From: an uncultured Clostridia bacterium
GTDB lineage: Bacteria; Bacillota; Clostridia; Oscillospirales; Ruminococcaceae
Assembly (NCBI GenBank): GCA_937891895.1
Contig: CALATN010000144.1
Coordinates: 1-10,843, forward strand
DNA: 10,843 bases
Direction: 5' to 3'
Positions 1-5,507 of the stretch are shown here, piece after piece; positions within the stretch are counted from its first letter, which is position 1; each line of letters starts with the position of its first letter. Below the pieces are notes generated by a model. It was not told the DNA's origin. It saw only the letters and a list, made by a program, of their open reading frames with translations, and did not search any database. The position numbers and the translations under genes were made by a program.

Positions 1-832
1 CCAGTTTCTCCTTGAATTTTTCAGCATTAAAACTTGAAGGAGCATTTGTTATACGAACATCAAGCTTAACAGTCTGCTTCGCATAGACAGGAATATGAAC
101 TGTAAAATCAGATTTGTTATACGAAAGCATTTCACCTTCGTCAACTATTTCAGTTGAATTATTATAAAGCTTAATTGTATTTGTTTTAAAATCAGTTGTA
201 CTTGTAAGAACCGTATCCTCACGTATTACAACAGAAGCGTGAGTAACTTCATTAACCATCGTTGCCGGACCTGTCACGCTTACCTTGTTCGGGACAACAG
301 CTATATTTTCGGAATCGCCCATAATGTATCCGTCTGCTGCATTTACACCTGAAATTTCAGAAATAACCGCTATTTCCTTTGTTATTATCTTATCAAAAGA
401 TACGCTTACAATAGGCGGATCAATTTTTGTTACTTCAAACTCCTTGTTTGAAAGACTTTCAATTTCAAGCGGCAGATTATACTCCATTGCATACATAACA
501 TTTTCAGCAGAAGCAATTGCCTGTAAGTCCTCTGTACTGATATTACCCAATTCTCCGCGGTTACCTGTGAGATATACTGTTACAGTTTCTACAGATTGAG
601 ACATAGCCTGATATCCACTTGCCTCAGCATAAGTTCCTTCAAGGGCAATTTTAATAGGAACATTATATACAACCTCATTTATTATCGGATATTCACTTAC
701 CGAAATAACAAACCAGATTGCTATGGCCGCAATTATTGAGGTGATTTTTACAACAACATCTTTTTCAAACAGCCGTGAAAAGAAATTGCTTATTTTTTTC
801 AGTGTATTTTTTATTGCATCAAAAAGGTTCAT
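1..832 (-). CDS. cdaR: CdaR, YbbR-domain regulator of diadenylate cyclase (C-terminus cut off by window)
   Basis: The reading frame starts at the ATG at 832 and stays open to base 1, giving at least 277 residues with no stop. The N-terminus is a short cytoplasmic basic/amphipathic stretch (MNLFDAIKNTLKK), then one membrane span at about residues 26-46 (VVVKITSIIAAIAIWFVISV). After it comes a long extracytoplasmic beta-rich region with repeated YbbR-like strands, for example VPIKIALEG, VTVYLTGN, KIDPPIVSVSF and VPNKVSVTGPA. CdaR proteins of this family sit in the membrane, carry several YbbR repeats outside the cell and modulate CdaA. The gene lies 20 bp after cdaA with a GGAGGA ribosome binding site at 845-850 in the gap, so the two are co-transcribed. 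In related bacteria glmM often follows, but that part lies outside the window. Family assignment is by recognition of layout and context. Confidence 0.88.
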   Translation of the reverse strand, partial: MNLFDAIKNTLKKISNFFSRLFEKDVVVKITSIIAAIAIWFVISVSEYPIINEVVYNVPIKIALEGTYAEASGYQAMSQSVETVTVYLTGNRGELGNISTEDLQAIASAENVMYAMEYNLPLEIESLSNKEFEVTKIDPPIVSVSFDKIITKEIAVISEISGVNAADGYIMGDSENIAVVPNKVSVTGPATMVNEVTHASVVIREDTVLTSTTDFKTNTIKLYNNSTEIVDEGEMLSYNKSDFTVHIPVYAKQTVKLDVRITNAPSSFNAEKFKEKL

Positions 833-852
833 TTTACTGATATATCCTCCAA

Positions 853-1776
853 TCAGATTTTATCTGTAAATTTCTTTTTTCTGAACAAACCATTATGTTC
901 TTTCTTTTCACCATTATCGTTATTATTTTTAGGTGTTTTGGAACTTTTCTGCGGTTTTTCGGGAAGAAGCTTTGTTCTTAAAATCTTTTTAAGAGAATCT
1001 CTTGTAAGAGGTCTTTCAAGGTTTCCGTTTTCAGCAATAGAGATTGTGCCTGTTTCTTCAGAAACAACTATTACAAGTGCATCGGAGTTCTCACTCATAC
1101 CGATTGCGGCACGGTGTCTTGAGCCGAGTGCCTTATTGATTGTTTCTTCCTTCTGTGGCTTTGGAAGGAAACATGCTGCTGCAAGAATCATTCCGTCACG
1201 CATTATTACAGCGCCATCGTGGAGGGGTGTTTTAGGATAGAAAATGTTGCCGAAAATCTCCTTTGATGGTGCAGCATTAAGAACCGTACCCGTATCAATC
1301 TGTTCACCAAGCTTCGATTCACGTTCAATTACGATAAGTGCGCCTGTTGTTGTAGAAGATAAATCCTCGCAGGCTTCACAGATTGCATCAATAGCAATAT
1401 TCCATTTCTGCGCCAAAGCATCACCCGTTTCTGCCGTAAGCGAAGAAAACATAGGTAGCTTTGAAACTCTGGAATGACCCATTTTTTCAAGAGAACGACG
1501 AAGTTCAGGCTGAAAGAGAACAACGATTGCCAGCAAACCGATATCAAAAACACGATTGATAAGGTATGCCATCGCTTTCATTCCGACAGCATCCATTATA
1601 AAATAGGCAATAAAAATTACGATAATACCCCTGATAAGTCCGCCTGCACGGGTTTCCTTAACAAAAGTAAAGCCCTTATAAATCAGCACGGAAAGCACTG
1701 CAATATCAAGCACATCCCAGAAGCCGATTGGGAGAATGCTTCGTATCAGTGAACTCATTCTATATACAAAGTCCAT
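853..1776 (-). CDS. cdaA: CdaA, membrane diadenylate cyclase (c-di-AMP synthase)
   Basis: This enzyme condenses two ATP into the second messenger c-di-AMP, which controls potassium and osmolyte balance and cell-wall homeostasis in Gram-positives. The 307 residues begin with three membrane spans (about 20-38, 46-65 and 73-88), then a coiled region ending in the FQPELRRSLEKMG signature. The DisA_N cyclase domain follows at about 110-260. Both diagnostic motifs are intact: D187-G188-A189 (LHDGAVI) and R220-H221-R222 (GSRHRAAIG). The C-terminus after about 272 is a Lys/Asn-rich, probably disordered tail, somewhat longer than usual. The ATG at 1776 follows AAAGGA at 12 nt; an internal ATG at residue 7 is a less likely alternative. 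It is the first gene of a cdaA-cdaR unit with its own promoter at 1813-1841. Identity is very secure from the motifs and the downstream YbbR gene. Confidence 0.96.
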   Translation of the reverse strand: MDFVYRMSSLIRSILPIGFWDVLDIAVLSVLIYKGFTFVKETRAGGLIRGIIVIFIAYFIMDAVGMKAMAYLINRVFDIGLLAIVVLFQPELRRSLEKMGHSRVSKLPMFSSLTAETGDALAQKWNIAIDAICEACEDLSSTTTGALIVIERESKLGEQIDTGTVLNAAPSKEIFGNIFYPKTPLHDGAVIMRDGMILAAACFLPKPQKEETINKALGSRHRAAIGMSENSDALVIVVSEETGTISIAENGNLERPLTRDSLKKILRTKLLPEKPQKSSKTPKNNNDNGEKKEHNGLFRKKKFTDKI

Positions 1777-1812
1777 TTATCAGACCATTCCTTTCGGTAA
1801 ACATATATTATT

Positions 1813-1841
1813 ATTGTAGCATTATTTTCCGTTTATTTCAA
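1813..1841 (-). promoter_or_regulatory. Sigma-A promoter of cdaA-cdaR
   Basis: On the minus strand TTGAAA (1836-1841) and TACAAT (1813-1818) are separated by exactly 17 bp. The predicted start site is near 1806, about 30 nt before the cdaA ATG. The terminator of the upstream gene lies just outside it, so cdaA appears to have an independent transcript. Confidence 0.8.
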
Positions 1842-1864
1842 TACCCTGACAAACTTTTTTTAGT

Positions 1865-1898
1865 AAAAAACGGCAAGGATAATCAAATATCCTTGCCG
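1865..1898 (-). terminator. Rho-independent terminator of the GH26-like gene
   Basis: A perfect 11-bp stem is formed by CGGCAAGGATA (1871-1881) and its complement (1888-1898) with a 6-nt loop. On the minus strand it is followed at once by six T residues (1865-1870) and more T/A-rich sequence. It begins 8 bp after the stop codon of the glycoside hydrolase and separates that gene from cdaA. On the plus strand the following bases (CAAAATT) are a poor T-tract. Confidence 0.92.
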
Positions 1899-1906
1899 CA
1901 AAATTA

Positions 1907-3352
1907 TTAAAGAACAACAGGTTCAAATTCGAGTCTGATTTTTGGAAGCTTCTTGACTGTGTAGTAGTAGTTTTCTGCCCAATCATCACCCTGTGATGGG
2001 TCGTTTTCGCCGCTTGCAGGAGGTGCGAAAAGCTTGAGAGTCATATCGCAAGCTCCGTTAAGAGGCTTCTCATAGAATGCACTCATAAGGTCGATGCACT
2101 TTGCTTCAGGTGACTTATAGAACCATCTGCCGTTGATTTCCATCATATAGTTGCTATCGTCGTCTTCGTCGAAATAGAGCTCGCAGAAATGTGGATTACT
2201 GTCAAAATGCATTGGAATTGCAAGACCTTCTGCGTCCTCTGCACCGCCCCAACGGAGTGTTACAGGAAGTACAATTTCAGCACCCTGCTCCATTTTAGGG
2301 AGGAAACGCTCGCTGTGGATAATTTCCTTATAAGTCTGCATAACTGGCTGTGGAATACCAACATCAGCGTTGTTAGGGTCCTGAATTTCAAGGCCGAGAC
2401 GTCCTCTATCACGGAACTGATAGAATGTAAAGCCGCTGAACCAGTCTGCGTTCTCTTCTTCCATAATATCGCAGAATTCCTTAACCATCATAGCCTGGTC
2501 ATAAGCACCTGTTACATCACCGTCAGCGTTGAATTCGGACATTACCATTGGTTTTGCTACGCCGCCGTTAAGCTCCTTATATCTTTCAAAGCTGAGCTTT
2601 GTGAGGTTGTAGGTATCTCTTACCTTGCTTCTGGAGAAACTGTTTCCGCCCTTTAATGCAACGTCAAATGGCCAGCCCCAGTGGAGAGCCATATACTTGT
2701 CAACAGACCAGATATCAGCTTCAGGAATACACTGAGCAAATTCCTTTTCCTTTTCGATTTCATGTCCGTTTTCAGGGTGCTCAACACCACCGATACAGAT
2801 AATCGTCTTAACGTTAGGAGCGTACTCGTGAATAATCTTGCTGAAACGAACAAAGAAATCAGCAACGCCCTGATAGGTTGTACGCTTTGTGAATGAGAAC
2901 CAATCGCCTGTTGCTTCATGGTTGATACGGAGAAGCAGTCTGCCGAAAGGACGCAAATCCTTTGCGATTGCGATGAGGTGCTCGTCAGACACGTTAGGGT
3001 CAACGGTAAGTGTGAGGGTAACGTCCTGACCGTGACGGCGGACATCTCTCATATAGGTGAAAGGCTCGTCATCGGTTGTACCGTTAAGGCCGCCCTTGTA
3101 TGTAAAGTAGTCATCATATGGGTAGTCCCACTGGAAGGAAACTTCGGCGTCCTTCATTACCTCGGAAATTCTTCCGGGCCATTCCTTATCGAGTGGGTAG
3201 TAGCAGTACATAAGGCTGATACTTCTGTGTGGTCTGCCCAGGGCGTGGAGGATATAGTCCTGATTAACGTACTCGCCTCTTTCGGAGCCGTCGCCAAGGT
3301 CAACAGCGCACTTTGCAGCGCCCATATGGATACCGTAAATCTTCTCGCTCAT
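1907..3352 (-). CDS. Cytoplasmic glycoside hydrolase, clan GH-A, GH26-like
   Basis: The 481-residue protein has no signal peptide or membrane span, so it should act on imported sugars in the cytoplasm. Two motifs suggest a clan GH-A TIM barrel. RINHEATGDWFSF puts the likely acid/base at E146, and KPMVMSEFNADG puts the likely nucleophile at E273. The spacing of about 127 residues and the HE...W / SEF context resemble family GH26 (mannanase/lichenase type). Aromatic stretches such as SLMYCYYPLDKEWPG and DKYMALHWGWPFD would suit a sugar-binding cleft. From about 350 to 481 a beta-rich, acidic C-terminal region (HFCELYFDEDDDSNYMMEINGRWF) looks like a separate domain of unknown type. The ATG at 3352 follows AAAGG at 11 nt. 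The gene is monocistronic with its own promoter and terminator. The exact family and substrate cannot be fixed by eye; other clan GH-A families remain possible. Confidence 0.7.
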   Translation of the reverse strand: MSEKIYGIHMGAAKCAVDLGDGSERGEYVNQDYILHALGRPHRSISLMYCYYPLDKEWPGRISEVMKDAEVSFQWDYPYDDYFTYKGGLNGTTDDEPFTYMRDVRRHGQDVTLTLTVDPNVSDEHLIAIAKDLRPFGRLLLRINHEATGDWFSFTKRTTYQGVADFFVRFSKIIHEYAPNVKTIICIGGVEHPENGHEIEKEKEFAQCIPEADIWSVDKYMALHWGWPFDVALKGGNSFSRSKVRDTYNLTKLSFERYKELNGGVAKPMVMSEFNADGDVTGAYDQAMMVKEFCDIMEEENADWFSGFTFYQFRDRGRLGLEIQDPNNADVGIPQPVMQTYKEIIHSERFLPKMEQGAEIVLPVTLRWGGAEDAEGLAIPMHFDSNPHFCELYFDEDDDSNYMMEINGRWFYKSPEAKCIDLMSAFYEKPLNGACDMTLKLFAPPASGENDPSQGDDWAENYYYTVKKLPKIRLEFEPVVL

Positions 3353-3396
3353 TTTTCATACAACCTTTCGTCAGAAAATAACAATTTCTATATAAA

Positions 3397-3411
3397 AGTA
3401 ATCGTTTCCAT
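3397..3411 (-). promoter_or_regulatory. Catabolite-responsive (cre/LacI-type) operator candidate
   Basis: The minus-strand 15-mer ATGGAAACGATTACT matches every fixed position of the CcpA consensus WTGNAANCGNWNNCW. It lies at or just after the predicted start site of the glycoside hydrolase gene, a typical position for repression by CcpA or a LacI-family sugar regulator. The match is seen; regulator and function are inferred. Confidence 0.5.
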
Positions 3412-3417
3412 AAGAAT

Positions 3418-3446
3418 AATTTAACATATATTTTTCTGTTTGTCAA
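3418..3446 (-). promoter_or_regulatory. Promoter of the GH26-like gene
   Basis: A perfect minus-strand -35 box TTGACA (3441-3446) is followed after 17 bp by TAAATT (3418-3423); a 16-bp spacing gives TTAAAT. The -10 is only moderate, which suits a regulated promoter. The predicted start is near 3411, leaving a leader of about 58 nt. Confidence 0.6.
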
Positions 3447-3517
3447 TTACTAATTTGTGAACTTAATAGAGTTTGACATGTGGAGTGTGGAGTTAGAAAT
3501 TTATTTTTGCCCTATAC

Positions 3518-3805
3518 CTATTTGTTTTTTGCTTCTTTATATCTCAAGAATGCTTCACACCAATCGTGCAATTCAATATTATCATTAACAAGATTATCGT
3601 TCTTTATGTTTACAAGATCATATTTAATTTCATTATTTCTATAACCATCAATCAGTTCACAAAACATATAAGTCATATCATATGTAATGTCTTCAAGCAT
3701 TTCCTCGGTAGATGAATACTTGTCCTTTTGAGCCATTATAAAGCCTACAGCAAAATCTTGTATTTTTCTTAATTCTTCATAAAATAATTTCTGTTCATCA
3801 GTAAT
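3518..3805 (-). CDS. Small hypothetical protein, probable non-ATG (ATT) start
   Basis: I do not recognise this protein. From the first ATG (3736) it has 72 residues (MAQKDKYSSTEEMLEDITYDM...). The frame stays open upstream and reads ITDEQKLFYEELRKIQDFAVGFI, which looks like genuine helical coding sequence. An AGGAG at 3813-3817 sits exactly 7 nt before an in-frame ATT at 3805. The 95-residue form from ATT is therefore the best-supported product; the ATG at 3736 has only a weak AGG before it. The protein is soluble, acidic and mostly helical, ending in a Lys-rich tail (LRYKEAKNK). Base composition is visibly more A/T-rich than the neighbouring genes. It follows ychF in the same direction but lies beyond that gene's terminator, with no room for a clear promoter. 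A recent ATG-to-ATT mutation in a decaying gene is the main alternative. Confidence 0.55.
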   Translation of the reverse strand: MTDEQKLFYEELRKIQDFAVGFIMAQKDKYSSTEEMLEDITYDMTYMFCELIDGYRNNEIKYDLVNIKNDNLVNDNIELHDWCEAFLRYKEAKNK

Positions 3806-3812
3806 ATTGTCA

Positions 3813-3817
3813 CTCCT
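3813..3817 (-). promoter_or_regulatory. Ribosome binding site that sets the ATT start
   Basis: AGGAG on the minus strand ends 7 nt before the in-frame ATT at 3803-3805. The only other standard-type codon nearby, the GTG overlapping the AGGAG itself, is out of frame and stops after 14 codons. Confidence 0.55.
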
Positions 3818-3844
3818 AAAAACAAAGGGCGGAAAAATCCGCCC
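3818..3844 (-). terminator. Rho-independent terminator of ychF
   Basis: GGGCGGA (3827-3833) pairs with TCCGCCC (3838-3844) around an AAAA loop (TTTT on the minus strand), and a T-rich tract (TTTGTTTTT, 3818-3826) follows on the minus strand. It starts 8 bp after the ychF stop codon. The T-tract directly abuts the ribosome binding site of the next small gene. Confidence 0.88.
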
Positions 3845-3851
3845 TCAAAAA

Positions 3852-4946
3852 TCATACATTAAATCTGAACAGAACAACGTCACCGTCATTCATTACGTAC
3901 TCCTTACCCTCGGAACGGACAAGACCCTTTTCCTTTGCGGCATTGAGTGAGCCGCACTCCATAAGGTCATCGAAGCTGACAACCTCGGCACGGATAAAGC
4001 CTCTTTCAAAGTCGGTATGGATTTTACCTGCCGCCTGTGGTGCTTTTGTTCCCTTTGTAATTGTCCATGCTCTTACTTCGGGCTGTCCTGCTGTGAGGTA
4101 GGAAATAAGTCCGAGAAGTGCGTAGCCTTCCTTGATAATTCTGTCAAGACCTGAAACTTCGAGTCCAAGTTCGGAAAGGAACATTTCCTTATCCTCGTCG
4201 CTCATATCGGAAATTTCAGCTTCAAGCTGTGCACAGATTGGGAGAACAGCCGCGTTCTCACGCTTTGCAATTTCGCACACCTTTTTATAGTGGACGGAAG
4301 TTTCGATGTTGTTCTTGAAGTCGTCCTCGCAGAGGTTTGCTGCGTAGATAACAGGCTTTGCAGAGAGAAGCGGAGTTGTTTTGATAAGCTCTGCCTGCTC
4401 CTCTGTAAAGTCGAAGGAACGTGCGGAATGTCCTTCTTCAAGGTGCTGTTTAAGCGCTTCCAGGAACTCTACTTCTGCAAGGAACTTCTTGTCGCCCTTT
4501 GCAGCTTTCTTTGCTCTGTCGATACGACGGTCAACCATTTCGATATCGGAGAAGATAAGTTCGAGGTCAATTGTTTCTATATCACGTTCAGGGTTGATTT
4601 CGCCGTCAACGTGGATAATATCGATATCCTCGAAACAACGTACAACGTGAACGATAGCGTCAACCTCACGGATATTTGCAAGGAACTTGTTGCCAAGTCC
4701 TTCACCCTTTGACGCACCCTTTACAAGACCTGCAATATCAACAAATTCCAGGGTTGCGGGGGTGAATTTATCGGGGTTATACATTTCCTTCAGCTTATCG
4801 AGTCTTTCATCAGGAACAGAAACGATACCCACATTAGGCTCGATTGTGCAGAACGGATAGTTTGCAGACTCAGCGCCTGCATTTGTAAGTGCGTTAAAAA
4901 GTGTACTCTTTCCCACGTTAGGGAGACCAACCATACCAAGCTTCAT
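3852..4946 (-). CDS. ychF: YchF, Obg-family redox-regulated ATPase
   Basis: YchF (OLA1 in eukaryotes) is a universally conserved P-loop protein of the Obg family that prefers ATP and binds ribosomes; it is tied to stress responses and translation. All 364 residues are present, the normal family length. The P-loop is G7-LPNVGKST-15, switch II is D70-IAGLVKGASKGEGLGNKF, and the usual NKxD base-recognition motif is replaced by N204-LCE-207, the hallmark of ATP-preferring YchF. A helical coiled region (about 120-190) and the C-terminal TGS domain (about 281-364, ending NDGDVVLFRFNV) complete the fold. The ATG at 4946 follows AAAGGA at 11 nt. It lies 33 bp after a small membrane-protein gene and is probably transcribed from the promoter at 5317-5345. 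A terminator follows its stop codon. Confidence 0.97.
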   Translation of the reverse strand: MKLGMVGLPNVGKSTLFNALTNAGAESANYPFCTIEPNVGIVSVPDERLDKLKEMYNPDKFTPATLEFVDIAGLVKGASKGEGLGNKFLANIREVDAIVHVVRCFEDIDIIHVDGEINPERDIETIDLELIFSDIEMVDRRIDRAKKAAKGDKKFLAEVEFLEALKQHLEEGHSARSFDFTEEQAELIKTTPLLSAKPVIYAANLCEDDFKNNIETSVHYKKVCEIAKRENAAVLPICAQLEAEISDMSDEDKEMFLSELGLEVSGLDRIIKEGYALLGLISYLTAGQPEVRAWTITKGTKAPQAAGKIHTDFERGFIRAEVVSFDDLMECGSLNAAKEKGLVRSEGKEYVMNDGDVVLFRFNV

Positions 4947-4979
4947 ATCTTTGAAAATCCTTTACTGTATATTATTTAA

Positions 4980-5222
4980 TCAGAATGCGTATTCCTCGTC
5001 ATCATAGTCATCGTCATAGTCGAAATCAAGGTCTCTTGCATATTCATTTGCGTTGAAGGTGTTCTTCTTAGCCTTCTTTGACTTGGCATTAGCTGTGCAA
5101 ACGATACCGATAACAAGTCCTACAATAAATGCAACAACAGCGATAAGTACGATAACACCATTTGAAACAGAAACCTCTTCTTTAGCTTTAGCAACAGTAT
5201 TTGCAGCAAATTCCTTAATCAT
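4980..5222 (-). CDS. Small single-span membrane protein with acidic tail
   Basis: I do not recognise a named family. The 80-residue protein has a short amphipathic N-terminus (MIKEFAANTVAKAKEEVSVS) and one long membrane span at about 22-44 (GVIVLIAVVAFIVGLVIGIVC) with small-residue spacing that could favour helix packing. A Lys cluster follows (48-53, KSKKAKK), then a striking Asp/Glu/Tyr-rich tail (DLDFDYDDDYDDEEYAF). The basic stretch after the span suggests the tail is cytoplasmic. The start at 5222 is fixed by AAGGAG at 5230-5235, exactly 7 nt upstream; the in-frame ATG at 5264 lies inside a leader hairpin and has no ribosome binding site. It is the first gene of an operon with ychF, 33 bp downstream, and has its own strong promoter. 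Confidence 0.8.
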   Translation of the reverse strand: MIKEFAANTVAKAKEEVSVSNGVIVLIAVVAFIVGLVIGIVCTANAKSKKAKKNTFNANEYARDLDFDYDDDYDDEEYAF

Positions 5223-5239
5223 AATAATACTCCTTATCC

Positions 5240-5273
5240 CCGCCGTTGAAATAAAAGCAGTCATTTACGGCGG
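5240..5273 (-). promoter_or_regulatory. Leader hairpin before the small membrane protein / ychF operon
   Basis: In the roughly 90-nt leader, CCGCCGT and its complement (5240-5246 with 5267-5273) form a 7-bp GC-rich stem. Four more A-T pairs (5249-5252 with 5263-5266) follow after a 2-nt bulge, closing a 10-nt loop. The stem ends 4 nt before the AAGGAG ribosome binding site. There is no T-tract, so it is not a terminator; a role in mRNA stability or translation control is inferred. Confidence 0.5.
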
Positions 5274-5316
5274 CAAATGATGCATAATAATCGGCAAGCC
5301 GACATATCTAACTTAT

Positions 5317-5345
5317 ATTATACAATTTTTCAAATCAAATTGCAA
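5317..5345 (-). promoter_or_regulatory. Sigma-A promoter of the small membrane protein-ychF operon
   Basis: On the minus strand TTGCAA (5340-5345) and a perfect TATAAT (5317-5322) are 17 bp apart. The predicted start is near 5310. It is divergent from the amylase promoter at 5443-5471. Confidence 0.75.
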
Positions 5346-5420
5346 GATGTTTCATAAAATTTTATTATGCGCCATTTTATACATATTTAACATATTGGAC
5401 CGTTAAAAATAGTACGAATT

Positions 5421-5441
5421 TGTTGAAAATTGCTTCAAACA
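5421..5441. promoter_or_regulatory. Inverted repeat upstream of the amylase promoter
   Basis: TTGAA and TTCAA (5423-5427 and 5434-5438) form a dyad with a 6-bp centre. Flanking TG and ACA extend the symmetry if one base is skipped. It ends 4 bp before the -35 box at 5443. This could be an activator or repressor site, but short A/T-rich dyads also occur by chance. Confidence 0.3.
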
Positions 5442-5442
5442 C

Positions 5443-5471
5443 TTGATACAATATTATATTTATGATATAAT
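5443..5471 (+). promoter_or_regulatory. Sigma-A promoter of the GH13 gene
   Basis: TTGATA (5443-5448) and a perfect TATAAT (5466-5471) are separated by 17 bp. The predicted start is near 5478, about 30 nt before the ATG. Confidence 0.85.
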
Positions 5472-5507
5472 CAAATAGATTTATACAAACTGAAAAGGAG
5501 TTTTACT

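Noticed and set aside
2189..2656. 155-codon plus-strand open frame within the GH26-like gene
   Set aside because: Antisense to a gene with clear catalytic motifs; cysteine-rich nonsense-like composition and no ribosome binding site of note.
3769..3813. GTG start overlapping the AGGAG of the small hypothetical gene
   Set aside because: It overlaps the ribosome binding site and the frame stops after 14 codons; it is not in frame with the 72-residue body.
5223..5264. N-terminal extension of the small membrane protein to 5264
   Set aside because: The upstream ATG falls inside the leader hairpin without a ribosome binding site, while AAGGAG lies 7 nt before the ATG at 5222.
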